Positions 27,801-40,000 are shown, counted from the first letter of the stretch. The stretch: DNA of 64,000 nt from Anisus vortex (GCA_949126835.1 OX421492.1:42868998-42932997), one strand, 5' to 3'. Made by a program: numbers and translations. Notes: generated by a model from the letters alone, not told the origin.

Positions 27801-30800
27801 TTCAGTCAACCTTCATAATATATAATATTTCATAATATAAATTACAGAGGATTTAAAAAGCACACTAATAATAATAATAATTCTATTTGTATAGCTCTGC
27901 CAATAAACATTGTAAGCTCACAGCGCATTTGACAGTGAGAAACAAACAACCAAGAACAGGGATATAATTCTCTTGGCTGTGTGAAAAGGATATAATTCTA
28001 ATTAAAAACTTTACAAACATAGCATTAACCGACCTAATATAAAATGAAAACAGCAGTAGGGGTCTAAAAAATGTTTAACGAAAGCAATATAAAAATAATG
28101 TGTTTTTAAAGTTCTTTTTAAAAGTGACAATAGAACTTGTTCACCTGGGTTAGAGTCCATTCTTTTATGCCATATATTGAGAAGGCTCTCAGATCATTAG
28201 ATTCCATACTTTTAGGCCATATATTGAGAAGGCTCTCAGATCATTAGATTCCATACTTTTATGCCATAGATTGAGAAGGCTCTCAGATCATTAGATTCCA
28301 TACTTTTAGGCCATATATTGAGAAGGCTCTCAGATCATTAGATTCCATACTTTTAGGCCATAGATTGAGAAGGCTCTCAGATCATTAGATTCCATACTTT
28401 TAGGCCATATATTGAGAAGGCTCTCAGATCATTAGATTCCATACTTTTAGGCCATATATTGAGAAGGCTCTCAGACCATTAGTCATCAGAGAGAAACACT
28501 ATAAAGTGTAATAAAAGATAACAACATGAAAAAATGGGAGAAGTTAATAAATGGTAAAATGCTTTAAAAAACTAAATGTCCTGTTGCTTTCAGAATTACA
28601 AAACTAGGTCTTATATAGAGTTATACTAAGTTTTTGATACTGGTTCATTAGTTCTTAAATTGTGATGCAACCCCACGGAATGGTACTGAAGTCGGCAAAA
28701 TAGGTTCTTTAGGTTTAAGTGTTTAAATAAAGCTTATTCATTTATCTATATACTGGTGAAAACATCTTTAAAATCCATTAATTAGTCAAAAGTTATTCAA
28801 AATTACATAAGTAAAGGTAACAGAAGTCCTTTTGGAGAAAAATGAAAAAGAAAAAGGTACCAATTTTTAACAATTTAGCATAGCAACAGATAATTAATTA
28901 TTTCCAGAATTAACAAATATTAGCCAGTCGCTATGAAATTTAGCAAACACACTCAGAATAAGTCACTACACAAGTTGTTAAAGTTTTCAATGTTTTAAGT
29001 AAAATTTATTTGACTTTTAGACAATTTAATCTTTAGATGAAATTTTGCTTGATTTTATACAAAAGCTGCATAAAAACACATTTTTAAGTAATTTCTTAAA
29101 ATAAATTTTAGTTTGAAAATTTCACAGCTAAGGCATTCAACATTACAAAACAATAATAATCTAAAAAACTACCTAGGAGCCTTTTTTCACATTTGTTTGC
29201 ATTTATTGAAAAATCAGTTTTACCGACTTCCGTACCGGTTCGTGGGGTTGCGTCACAATTATTAAAATAGATGAAATACAAATGTGCAAATCGCATATTA
29301 TTACAAATCCAAATTTGTACTATGGCCCTTGCTAAGTGAAACAATTTAAGATAAGTAAAATTCAAAGTAAATAATAAAGGCCATACTACAGAACATTTTG
29401 CATTTTGTTTTTTTACAAATCAAAATTTGGATTACGAGCCCTTACTAAGTGAGGAGATAAAGAGTTTAGGTCTTGTGGGGAGGGGAAACAGTTTTGCATT
29501 TTGTTTTTTTAATACATCTTTTCATTAGTCAGTAGTAAAATAAAAACTCAAAAGATTTTTTATAAACTACATACAAATATTTTTTTTTCTTCAGTCTAAA
29601 GGGAGAGCTGTAGAACAGTATTCAAGGATTACAGCTGTCTTACAAGATGCCTCAAATACACACAGACTGGTATTTTACAATACTTTTAATTACAATTTTG
29701 TTTTAAATAATATTTTCATGAACATTTGTCATTTGTACAACTCAAAACTTGGGGTTAGATCTTAATACTAATTGACTAATACTAAACTATTTTACTTAGA
29801 AAAAAAAAAGTTTTATCTTCTTTTCAAAATGAATATATATTTTTTCAATTAAAATGTGCTTTTACAAGTTTATTATAACAATCTTTTTTTTTCTTACCTG
29901 TCTTTAAACACAAATTACATGTTTTGGAAATAGATTAGCTGTTTGTATACATCTTAATTTTACAAAAGCTATGAATCATGTTACTCAGGGCCTTGCTGAT
30001 GTACAAATGTATGATATACTGGCTGTTCAACCAACTGATGAAAAAACATTTCAGGTACTGTTCATCATCACTTTAAAAAAAAATCTCTTTAAACGTTATT
30101 TAATATTACTGTGCAGTTATTTTATTGCAACGTAGGTTTAAATAAATATATGTGTGCTTTTAAAATTATGTGCAGTGTACTTTTTGGTAGAAATCAAAGT
30201 ACAGTGACCTGTGTATTGTTTATAATCTACCTCATGCATCCACTTGATTTAGACCTTTTGGATTTTTGTTTTAACATTTGTTTGTATTTTTACATTTTTA
30301 AGTGAACATATCTAATTGAGATAAAGTATCTAGTGTAAAAGTTTAATTTTGGGTGGGTCGAATAAGTTTGATTGTCAGTGGTGGAGCTAGAGTGTTTGCT
30401 GTCTAGTGCAGACCTGCCTTTCATGTCCCTGAACTAAAAATTTTCCCTTATGCTTGGTGCAGCCCACTCTACCACCCTTGTTACTCCAGTGTAACTCCAG
30501 TGGTTATAAATAAGCCTTAGATAAATATATAAGTCTAAGTAAAGTTATTACATACTGATGTTGCTGCATCTACTTCAGTGTAACTCCAGTGGTTATAAAT
30601 AAGCCTTAGATAAATATATAAGTCTAAGTAAAGTTATTACATACTGATGTTGCTGCATCTACTTCAGTGTAACTCCAGTGGTTATAAATAAGCCTTAGAT
30701 AAATATATAAGTCTAAGTAAAGTTATTACATACTGATGTTGCTGCATCTACTCCAGTGTAACTCCAGTGGTTATAAATAAGCCTTAGATAAATATATAAG

Positions 30801-33800
30801 TCTAAGTAAAGTTATTACATACTGATGTTGCTGCATCTACTTCAGTGTAACTCCAGTGGTTATAAATAAGCCTTAGATAAATATATAAGTCTTAAGTAAA
30901 GTTATTACATACTGATGTTGCTGCATCTACTTCAGTGTAACTCCAGTGGTTATAAATAAGCCTTAGATAAATATATAAGTCTTAAGTAAAGTTATTACAT
31001 ACTGATGTTGCTGCATCTACTTCAGTGTAACTCCAGTGGTTATAAATAAGCCTTAGATAAATATATAAGTCTAAGTAAAGTTATTACATACTGATGTTGC
31101 TGCATCTACTCCAGTGTAACTCCAGTGGTTATAAATAAGCCTTATATAAATATATAAGTCTAAGTAAAGTTATTACATACTGATGTTGCTGCATCTGTGT
31201 GATTGTGTATTTTGTAAAAACTAAATACAAGAAACAAAATATTCAAATCTAGACTATAGCTAAACTGTTCCATAAAAATAGTAGAAGATCCTCTGTTCTC
31301 CTTAGTTACTATAGTTACCAAAACACTTTTTGTACATACTATTTTCAGTTGTTTTGTTAGGTCAAGCAAATTTTATCACTTTATTATCATTGATAGGTAG
31401 GTAGTTGTAGTAGAGGATTATAGGTTCAATTTCAACCAGGAAGAAAAGAAACTGTTTAAAATATATGTCCTGCTTTTATTACCTTAATATATTGACCGTC
31501 TCATAGGAAAAATGGAATAAAGTTTGACCCTATTGTCCTATAATAGCTTTCAACATTGATATGTACTGTATCAGCAAAGTAGAATCACAAGATTTGCCAC
31601 ATTAGAACAACAATGCAGCCAACATCCCCACATCTGTATAGCAATATCAAACTTCCTCACACCTGTGTAGTAACATTTAAAATGTTGGTAATCATTCATA
31701 TTTTACTTTTATGAATAAGTTACACATTTATAAAAATGTCAATGTTTCTTGTTTCTATTGTTCTAGCTGGCTTGCCAAACTTTAGAAGTGGACATCATAA
31801 GTTTAAATTTTACAGAAAACCTTGGCTTCCCACTCAAAAGACAACTTTTAAGTCTAGTAAGTTATAGTTATAGTGTTATAGTTCCATGTGAATGGAAAAT
31901 GAAGAATGGACACAAATTTTAATTGTTAAAATTGTAACTGCTTTTTCCATGACTTTATTTCTAATAAAAAATTTTTTGTACAATTTTAAAAATCTGGACT
32001 CATTTAGTTTTGGCATGCTTTCAGGCAGCTTCACGAGGCATCCATTTTGAAATTCAATATAGTCCAGCTTTAGCAAGTAATCAAGTGAAGAGAAATGTTA
32101 TATCTAATGCTTTGTCATTAGTTACAGCAAGTTGTCAAAAAGTAAGATTTTAGAAAGACATTTTTTTATTACTTGAGAAGCAGTAAATTACAAACTAAAA
32201 TCAGTAAGATACTAAAAAAATTGATCTTGATATTTGTCTGTTCATATATGCTATCTAGTTATGGATGCCTTCATAGGCTTTAATAAAGATTCTGATAGTT
32301 AAATATGTTTTGCATATTTGATTAAAAGGCTATCAGAAAAATAAATTATTATTATTCTCATAGTCATAAAATGAAAATGTATTTTTATATGTGATGCAGC
32401 CCAACAAAATGGTACTGAAGTAAGCAAAATAAGATATTTAGTTTTAGATGTTTTAACTAAGAGCTTATTCATTTACATATACAGTGGTGAAAAAATCTCT
32501 AAAATTGATTAATTAGTTCAGAAGTTAGAGTTATTAAAATTATGTAAGCAATGGTAAGGGAAGTTGTTTTCATGAAAAAGAAAACAGTACTGATTTTTTA
32601 CAATGTGGCATTGCAATAGATAATTAAATATTACCAGAATAAAGAAATATTAATCGATTGCCACAAAATTTGTAAATGCACTCACAATGAGTCAAAACAC
32701 TAGTTGTTAAATTTTTAAATATTTGGAATAATATTTAGTTGACTTTCAAACAATTTTTTTTTTACTTAAGAGGTCATTTTACTTGATTTTATAAAAAAGC
32801 TGCAAAAAAAACAACACCTTTTGTAAATAATTTTAAAAAAATAATTTTGTTTTAAAATTTCACAGCTTTAATTTATGCCATTCAACATTACAAATCAATA
32901 ATAAACTTAAAAAATAACCTAAGACTAAGAGCCATTTTTTCCTCATAATTTTGCTTTTAATGAAAAATCAGTTTTACCAACTTCCATATAAGATAAGATA
33001 AGATAAGATTTCTTTATTCATCCAAACAAATGGAAATTTGTCTTGATTACAGATGTTTTGTCCTTCAGCATATTTTAAACAAAATAAAATAATTATTTGT
33101 AATTATTATACAAGCACAGAAATATACTTATAAAATAGACAAGCGCACACACATTCACACAATTTATCATAAAAGAAAAAAGTTCATTAGTAGTCATCCT
33201 CTGTATTCTGGCTGACTGAAGTCTTGACGATATATTTCTTGTTACATAATAATATGGTAGATAGTATGGCCTGAGGCTGACGCGCAATAATTCTTCTTTT
33301 GTTGTAAAACAGTTGGTATTGTAATATTGTTTGTTTATATAGATAGCCAGCCATCCAACTTTACTTTGCCACTATCGACTGGTCTGTCTGAGCAAAGCAG
33401 ATAAAATGTCCACAGTCATATTCCTCCTCTGCGGCCACATTTATTTCGCCCTGTTGGTGTGAAGACATGTTTATTTGTTGTCATTTGTATCCAAGATGGC
33501 GGTTCGTTCATTAGTATGGACACCAATGGTGTAAAATAGTTTCGTGTAAGGCGGTTCTTGACATAAAAGTTGTAGGAACAATAGTTTCCGTTATACAAAC
33601 TACTCACATACTTTAAGCATATACAAATTAATAATTCTGGCTTGATAAGATGGTAGAAAAGCTGAAAAACGGCACATCGTAATCAGGTCGCCTGCAGCGC
33701 AGCGCCCCGGAAGTGCATGGGGTAGCATCACTTATATATATAAGCATGTATATTAGTACTGGCAGTATTTGGAGTTATAAAAGGAAGTCATGTTATTTGT

Positions 33801-35328
33801 TATGTAGATAAATCAATCAAATGAAATGAGTAACACATTTGCAATTATATGAAAATGTATAAATCTTTAGTTTTCAATAGTTTCCTGAATGTTTTCATTG
33901 TTTTATACTTGCTGTTGTAGACTCTTTGGTTTTGATCACAGATTAATTTAACAAAGAGTATCATAATTATGTTAACTTGTACTTTTTTTTGTTTCAGAAC
34001 ATTATAATTTGTAGTGGTGCTGAACAGGTCAGTCCTTAACATTGTAAAGCTGTTTTTTTTTAATTATTTTACTTTTAATACCTATCCCTTATCAAGGCTA
34101 ATGTTTAACATTTGTAATGTTTCAGCCTATTAATATCAGAAGTCCCTATGATGTCATCAATCTGTATCCTTTCAAACCAAACAGTAAAATAATCTACAGT
34201 TATGATACATAGAAAAAAATTTGCATCATCCAAATTTTAAAAAATTCGTATAGGATTAATTTCTGTTGTACCAAAAACTGATTTTTTTAAAATGTTAATT
34301 ATAAATCATCTCATATATAACATAAGAGACAATTTAAATCACAAAAATTAGACTCTATACACAAACAAGTATATATTTTATTTATTTACAAATTTATAGC
34401 AAAATTTTTTAACACCATTTGTAATTTTAACAGCATTTTGAAATGGCAGTAGAAAAAGACATTAGAATCTATTTTATAAATGAGTATATGCACTGTGTCA
34501 TTGTCTCAAAATTCTTTTTCATCCTTAACACTTTTTAAGAGGAAGACTGTTTGGTCTCAATCATTCTCAGGCTAAAGATGCAGTGTGTAAAAATTGTCGG
34601 GCGGTTATGATGCATGCAAGTAAGTAGTAGGTTTTAAATAATGAGACATTTTGGTGAATGCTGTATTCTCTAGTCACTTGGGTAAAAAGTGGAAAATGAG
34701 AAAATAGATGCCTGTATTCAATTAATTGTCTTATTGATGTATAAAAAGGATCATGGGGCCGGTGAAGCAGCGTTCACCAGTTTCTGTGGCCACGTCACAC
34801 AAGGGATTTGTGGCCAGCACAATGCCCTGCCCAAACTAATGTCGGGTAACCATCAGAGCTGGGTAGACTCAGAGACACCCTTGACTTCCCAGCCTTCACC
34901 AGGATTTGAACCCAGGACCTATGTTATTCCAGCCAAACGGCACAGTGCCCCATTATTTTTGTATGCAGACAAAAAATTGATATGTTTCTCAGTTGTTTAT
35001 TTGTCAGTTGACTCAGACAAAATGTATTTTAAATGAAGATTAAATATTCAAAATTGAAATATGTTTTTATGACATTAATGTTGGAAATGAAATTGTTCAA
35101 AGTTTACATGATTTCATTTCAGAGTCCAGAAAAACATCCAAGTCTGTTATTTTAGTGAAGAGCATCTCAACCATAGAGTCCAAGAAACAATGGATTTTAA
35201 AAACTCAGACAGAGCCAGGTTCTGAAGAAGAAATGGAGGACAGTTGTGAAGAAGGTGAAAGTAATGATTCCCTGTGTGATGAGGATGAACCCGGACAGAA
35301 AAAAATAAAACTATCATCTCTTAAATAA
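13573..35328 (+). CDS. RPP30: RPP30, RNase P / RNase MRP subunit p30, complete, 11 exons
   Basis: Protein subunit of nuclear RNase P (tRNA 5' maturation) and RNase MRP, with a TIM-barrel (PHP-like) fold. Exons: 13573-13657, 19363-19439, 19570-19629, 29595-29669, 29989-30054, 31767-31856, 32025-32141, 33998-34027, 34126-34163, 34540-34619, 35123-35328. The total is 924 nt (307 aa; human is 268). Phases match throughout. Diagnostic stretches: MAIPAYCDFNIKY start; RITAVLQDASN; YDILAVQPTDEKTFQ; GIHFEIQYSPAL (human INVAIDRGLAFELVYSPAI region); NIIICSGAEQ then PINIRSPYDVINL; LFGLNHSQAKDAVCKNCRAV; SRKTSKSV. An acidic, lysine-ended tail rich in E/D (about residues 265-307) is longer than in human. 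The exon 5 acceptor (AG at 29987-29988) has a poor pyrimidine tract and is the least certain boundary. Introns 1 and 3 are inflated by repeats. Confidence 0.95.
13961..18062. mobile_element. 4.1-kb DNA-transposon-like element with 17-bp TIRs and perfect 9-bp TSD
   Basis: The left end TAGGTACTTCGATAAAA (13961-13977) is an exact inverted copy of the right end (18046-18062). Both ends are flanked by the identical direct repeat ACTGTAACT (13952-13960 and 18063-18071). No substantial ORF is present, so it is non-autonomous. A 9-bp TSD is typical of Mutator-like elements (9-11 bp), but end homology with known families cannot be judged here. It contains a nested SINE (15184-15431), a G-rich patch near 14,290-14,770 and a TAGGCCTA-rich stretch (16.4-17.3 kb). 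It sits wholly within RPP30 intron 1. Confidence 0.85.
15184..15431 (-). mobile_element. tRNA-derived SINE, near full length
   Basis: Shows the (TAAG/TAAAG)n tail on the left, the conserved body (GAAGCAGCGTTCACCAGTTT) and a decayed tRNA-like head at the right, so transcription would be on minus. Nested inside the 4.1-kb TIR element, hence younger than it. Confidence 0.85.
18487..18770 (-). mobile_element. tRNA-derived SINE, best preserved copy, fused to U6
   Basis: Read on minus it starts GGGCACGGTAGCCGAGCGGC. The A box is TAGCCGAGCGG and the B box GGTTTGAATCC, correctly placed for a tRNA-derived pol III promoter. A roughly 200-bp body follows, then a tail of TTTACTTTACTTACTTAC type rather than poly-A. 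Immediately upstream of the head (plus 18771 onward) lies a U6 snRNA copy with no intervening sequence except TTTTTGA. Confidence 0.93.
18771..18864 (-). pseudogene. RNU6-like: U6 snRNA copy, 5'-truncated, joined head-to-tail with a SINE
   Basis: Minus-strand sequence matches U6 from about nucleotide 13 to its 3' end, including the ACAGAGA-containing block GATACAGAGAAGAT, GCATGGCCCCTGCG and ACACGCAAATTCGTGA, ending CCATATTTTT. The first dozen nucleotides (5' stem-loop) are missing, and a few substitutions are present, for example in GATAAGC and GATGTG. No intact U6 promoter is evident. Called a pseudogene because of the 5' truncation; it forms a chimera with the SINE that starts two bases after its terminal T run. 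Confidence 0.93.
19740..27412. repeat. 87-bp satellite array, about 88 copies, in RPP30 intron 3
   Basis: The unit contains TTCAATTCCTAAAAGTTTCA, AACAAATCCTTGATTTTTTA and CATAAACACCTCAGTCACCT, period 87 bp (86 in units with one T fewer). Copies are nearly identical. Variant subfamilies are ordered: GATTTTTT units fill 20.1-24.6 kb, and GATATTTT units alternate in blocks from about 24.65 kb on. Private variants recur at exact multiples of 87: CATCTCAG at 21383, 22601 and 24341; TTTCCAC at 21684 and 22902. The array starts 112 bp after the exon 3 donor and ends inside a SINE fragment. Confidence 0.97.
27413..27571 (-). mobile_element. Degenerate tRNA-derived SINE at the satellite boundary
   Basis: The right part of the SINE family (CCCATCAGAGCT; decayed tRNA-like head ending ATGCCCC). 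Its left side merges into the last 87-bp unit, where GTAAAGCAGTGTTCAACAGT aligns with the SINE string GTGAAGCAGCGTTCACCAGT. Confidence 0.75.
28152..28482. repeat. 47-bp tandem repeat, about 7 copies, RPP30 intron 3
   Basis: The unit contains CCATACTTTTAGGCCATATA and GAGAAGGCTCTCAGATCATT, with the palindromic core GAGAAGGCTCTC. Two units carry ATGCC instead of AGGCC. Confidence 0.95.
28659..29260. mobile_element. MITE with about 42-bp terminal inverted repeats
   Basis: The left end ATTGTGATGCAACCCCACGG and the inverted right end ATTGTGACGCAACCCCACGA continue to match imperfectly over about 42 bp (through GAAGTCGGTAAAA). About 600 bp, non-coding. A diverged second copy lies at 32392-32988. The TSD is not clear. 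Confidence 0.85.
30484..31195. repeat. 89-bp tandem repeat, 8 copies, RPP30 intron 5
   Basis: The unit contains CAGTGTAACTCCAGTGGTTA, AATAAGCCTTAGATAAATAT and GTTGCTGCATCTACT. Two units have CTTAAG where others have CTAAG (90 bp). Confidence 0.95.
32392..32988. mobile_element. Second copy of the 42-bp-TIR MITE, right end truncated
   Basis: Collinear with 28659-29260 over nearly its whole length (for example ATGGTACTGAAGT at the left, CATTCAACATTACAAA near the right). It breaks within the right inverted repeat at CAACTTCCATA, where a (TAAGA)n retroelement tail begins. Confidence 0.8.
32989..33310 (-). mobile_element. Non-LTR retroelement 3' end with (TCTTA)n tail, minus orientation
   Basis: ATAAGATAAGATAAGATAAG followed by TTTCTTTATTCATCCAAACA. 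A related copy with the same arrangement is at 60628. On minus this reads as an element ending in TCTTA repeats. It interrupts the MITE on its left. No coding frame retained. Confidence 0.6.
34749..34951 (-). mobile_element. tRNA-derived SINE, internally shortened
   Basis: Contains GTGAAGCAGCGTTCACCAGT and CATCAGAGCTGGGTAGACTC, ending at CAGTGCCCC. Between RPP30 exons 10 and 11. An ORF across it (34689-35036) is spurious. Confidence 0.85.
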
Positions 35329-35615
35329 TACATTTTTTATAGAAAAGAAACTTTTTGTTCAACTCATAAAACTTTGTGTTTGTTTAATAGTTTTTTTTAA
35401 TTAATTACATAGGCCAGAGTTTATTGTTAAATTTGTTGAGGTAGTTTAATTATTTATTTTATATCTTTAAAAGCAATGAGGTGGTTAACATTTTATTATT
35501 GTTGTTTTAATTTGACACAATTATCACAATAGGCCTATAGTATTTCATTGGATTAGGCTAAGTTATCAAGCAAAGATATAATTAAAATTTATATTTATGA
35601 GACTAATAATTCAAC

Positions 35616-35625
35616 AATAAATAAA
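35616..35625 (+). terminator. Candidate polyadenylation signal of RPP30
   Basis: Overlapping AATAAATAAA about 290 nt after the TAA stop; another AATAAA is at 35679-35684. Which one is used cannot be told from sequence. Confidence 0.4.
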
Positions 35626-36535
35626 ACAGAAAACATAATTTAAAAAAATGTAATATAATGATTTAAAATCAAGATTACAATAAAGCAAACTGCTAATAAA
35701 TTTAAAAAATTTACTATGTGCAGTAGGAAGAAATAATAGTCTAGAATTCATAAAAATGAAAACCTTAAATTGCAATTATAGAAAAAGATCTTTAAGTGTC
35801 TATCAAAACCACATAGTCACACGTGCTATTGATTAGAATTTAATAGTATTAGATTGGTTTCTTTATATACTTATTTCTAAACATTTTTTACAATTAATTA
35901 TGAAGCTCATTCAAACGCCCATAGAAACTAGTAAGCAAGGCCTACTGAAAACGCACGTCAAACAAATTGTCTAGAACCGGGGTTCCGCGAACTTTTTGGA
36001 GTAAGGTTTTTACCATTGCATCTTCCCCAAGTCAAAACTTCGGTGTTGCATTTTACCATACTGAATTAGTGAATTGCAAAAACAAGAAAATAATTCTGAT
36101 AGCCTTTGCAGTTTTACGCGGCCATTATACAGACGTCGCGAGTCCATTATAGGTATACACACTTAGGGAATCACTGGTCTAGTATCTGACGTTTGTGGTC
36201 TGGTAGAGCCAGATATTTATGCCAAAGTTAGTTTTGAAAACGACACCCGCGCATAGCCGTGAAACTTAGTAAAAGAAAAGGGGAACAACTCACTATGTTA
36301 CCTAGCAATAGTATTTAGAAAAAAAAGTTCTGCAAAAAAAAAAAAAGAAACTTTATAATGTTTATGGATTATAAACTACTCATTTGACGACTTCAAATAA
36401 ATGATTCTGATAGACGTCTAAGAGTTTAATGAAATCTATTATTGGTATTATATTTACGTTTTTATATAATATATGCATAGGCCAATTCATATAATATTAC
36501 GTAAGCAATATATAATATGAACAATGAGTATCTTA

Positions 36536-36570
<35 letters not shown>

Positions 36571-36573
<3 letters not shown>

Positions 36574-36963
36574 AGTTCTCAAGCAATTAAAATGGAGAAT
36601 AAAAAAAGAGGAATAAATGCGGACTTGTAAATATAGATAAGTGCACAATATCTCACTGAGCTATATATACATGGAAGTACCAAAAAACTCTTATAAGTTA
36701 AGCTTTACTATGAGTAAATTTTGTTAAGTTTAATAAGTACCGGGTTCATTTCATTAATTTAATGGCGAAGTCAAAAGATGATATGGTTGATGATTTTTCT
36801 GGATAATGCTCTGAATACCACATATATAATATTAACTGAGAAATGTTTATGAATATTTAGTATTTAGACATGTATATATATCTCAGTGAGATACAGTGCA
36901 CCTATCTATATTTAATTTAAAAGTCCGCATTTTCTCATACAATTTAATTGCTTGAGCACGCCA
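36571..36963. mobile_element. Foldback / MITE element with arms of about 110 bp
   Basis: Left arm features (CTCAAGCAATTAA, ATGCGGACTT, AATATAGATAAGTGCAC, ATCTCACTGAG, TATATATACATG) recur inverted and in order in the right arm. The whole is 393 bp and flanked by TA-rich sequence, consistent with insertion at TA targets. Non-coding. Confidence 0.8.
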
Positions 36964-37052
36964 TATATATATTATACATATAGCTCAGTGATCTTACATT
37001 ATAAAAAAAACAGACATGAATGATAAGGATTTATTTTAATAATGCCATGACA

Positions 37053-40000
37053 TTATTTATAAGTCTGACACGTCAATGACGAATACTTGACACACTCTAT
37101 GCTGGCACAATTGGGGCATATTTTTAGGTCTTGAATAAAGTGAAAGAAAATCTGTATCGAAATTAAAGTTGGCAGCAATAGACAGAATCCTATCAGCACC
37201 AAGCGAAACCGTAAATGACTAAGGCGGCGGCCAAATGTTATATATGGCACTATGGTCAGACAACCCATCATCCCTACCAGAAATCCACCAATAAATGAAA
37301 AGAAGCTAAATAAATGCAAAGTTCCTAGAAATAAGTACAAAGCGATGATGCATGCAAGTTTCAAGGCTTCCCATTTCGGTTTTTGCATAAAATTCCAAGC
37401 CTGAAAAAGTTCCAGCACAGCTACGCCTAGGATGCCACCAGCTCCACTCGTTGATCCAACGTGTGGCAGGTCAGGTTCAATGCTGCTGCCAATCTGTTCA
37501 AATAAATTGAAACCTTAATTTTAAACACACCGGAATTAACATTGACAGTTTTCTGTGGCTATCAGAAACCGATGACACCAAATTTACTTTGGGGGCAAAA
37601 ACAGCAATAATTGATTCTTGGTCCAACAAAAGTAAATCTTGCACCTTCCCCATCCAAAAAGCTATAAGGCCTATGTACTAAAACAAAATCAGAGCTGAGT
37701 TCAACAGTTTCAGTGGCCATGTCATACAATGGGGATTGTTGAAAAACTGCAGCGCCCAGCTACAACAGATGTCGAATGACGTGATGATCCATATACATCT
37801 ATTAGATATGTGTACACTCGAGAAGTATTGGGAAAAGCAATCCAGTGCACTATGTACCACATAAACCTAAGATTAAGGGCATGGGGTGGGGTACCACAGA
37901 CATTTTCCTTAGCACAAATTTACAACAGTCTATGGTTCATATGGTGCAGCTGAAAAAGGCAAAGGGTCCCACAAAAAAATGCAAAAAGTAGAACTATACA
38001 TTACCAATGTTAAGGAATTTGCTATTGTAATTTTTTAAAGACTACTTTTCATCTATAAAGTGAAATATAACAAAAACAAAGCATTTCCCATCAGTCTGTA
38101 CGTTTTTAATTGCGATAGATAAAATTTGTATTTTCCTTATACTTTGAACGACTTTTGAAGTAGACTGGATATAATGACAAATTTATAAATGTGGAAGACG
38201 ACAATAGTCCTAAACTCTAAAAATCCTCACAGAAATTGTTCACGTTTGTGTGTAGGGCCTTGTTCATGTTTGTGTGTAGGGCCTTGTTCATGTTTGTGTG
38301 TAGGGCCTTGTTCATGTTTGTGTGTAGGGCCTTGTTCATGTTTGTGTGTAGGGCCTTGTTCATGTTTGTGTGTAGGGCCTTGTTCATGTTTGTGTGTAGG
38401 GCCTTGTTCATGTTTGTGTGTAGGGCCTTGTTCATGTTTGTGTGTAGGGCCTTGTTCATGTTTGTGTGTAGAGCCTTGTTCATGTTTGTGTGTAGGGCCT
38501 TGATTATGTTTGTGTTGAGGGCCTTGTTCATGTTTGTGTGTTGGGCCTTGTTCATGTTTGTGTGTAGGGCCTTGTTCATGTTTATGTGTAGGGCCTTGTT
38601 CATGTTTGTGTGTAGGGCCTACTACATGTTTCCTTTAACTTTACTGAAATAAAAGTCAAGCTTTTTTTTCTTTTGGCTTTTAATCGTTTTTAATTTACTT
38701 ACCACTTCCCCTGCCACAGAACTGCAGCAGTACAGAATCATGACTCGATGCCAACCAGCAGAGGTCTCCAGAGAAATCATCAACAGGATTTCCACCAATA
38801 GGATCGCGGCGAAATGCACCAGGCCATACGTCAGTGGAATGGCAGTCAGAAAGCGCCACCACTGCCACCGAGTATCCTCTCCAGGTAGCCATGCAGCCCC
38901 AGGCTGGGGGACAATGTCTGTTACTGACGGCATAAGTTTACACACGTCTATCAGACAATTGACCTGTTAGATGCAACACACATCTATAAGACAATTGACC
39001 TGTTAAATGCAACACACACATCTATCAGACAATTGACCTGTTAAGTGCAGCACACACATCTATCAGACAATTGACCTGTTGAGTGCAACACACATCTATC
39101 AGAAAATTGACCGGTTGAGTGCAACACACATCTATCAGACAATTGACTTGTTACAAGTAACACATATATTATATCAGACAATTGAACTGTTAAATGCAAA
39201 ACACATCTATCAGACAATTGACCTATTAAATGCAACACAAACATCTATCAGACAATTCACCTGTTAAGTGCATTACACATTTATCTGTCAATTCACCTGT
39301 TAAGTGCAATACACATCTATCAGACAATTGGCCTTTTAAGTGCAATACACATCTATCAGACAATTGACCTGTTAAGTGCAATACACATCTATCAGACAAT
39401 TGACCTGTTAAGTGCAATACACATCTATCAGACAATTGACCTGTGAAGTGCAATACACATCTATCAGACAATTAACCTGTTAAGTGCAATACACATCTAT
39501 CAGACAATTGACCTGTTAAGTGCAGCACATATCTATCAGACAATTGACCCGTTAATTGCAACACACATCTATAAGACAATTGGCCTGTTAAGTGCAACAC
39601 ACATCTATCAGACAATTGACCTGTTAAGTGCAATACACATCTATCAGACAATTGACCTGTTAAGTGCATTACACATCTATCAGACAATTGACTTGTTAAA
39701 AGTAACACATATATTATATCAGACAATTGACCTGTTAAATGCAAAACACATCTATCAGACAATTGACCTGTTGAGTGCAACACACATCTATCAGACAATT
39801 CACCTGTTAAGTGCAATACACATATATCAGACAATTGACCTTTTAAGTGCAATACACATCTATCAGACAATTGGCCTTTTAAGTGCAATACGCATCTATC
39901 AGACAATTGACCTGTTAAGTGCAATACACATCTATCAGACAAATGACCTGTTAAGTGCAATACACATCTATCAAACAATTGGCCTGTTAAGTGCAATACA

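Larger units (their letters stand above)
35329..37052. other. Tail-to-tail intergenic region, RPP30 / iRhom
   Basis: RPP30 3' UTR candidates with AATAAA at 35616 and 35679, then AT-rich sequence, a (TA)n run at 36537-36570 and a foldback element at 36571-36963. No coding sequence recognised. Confidence 0.7.

Noticed and set aside
38189..38652. ORFs of Cys-Leu-Cys-Val or Met-Phe-Val repeats
   Set aside because: Frames through the 24-bp intronic tandem repeat; period divisible by 3 keeps them open.
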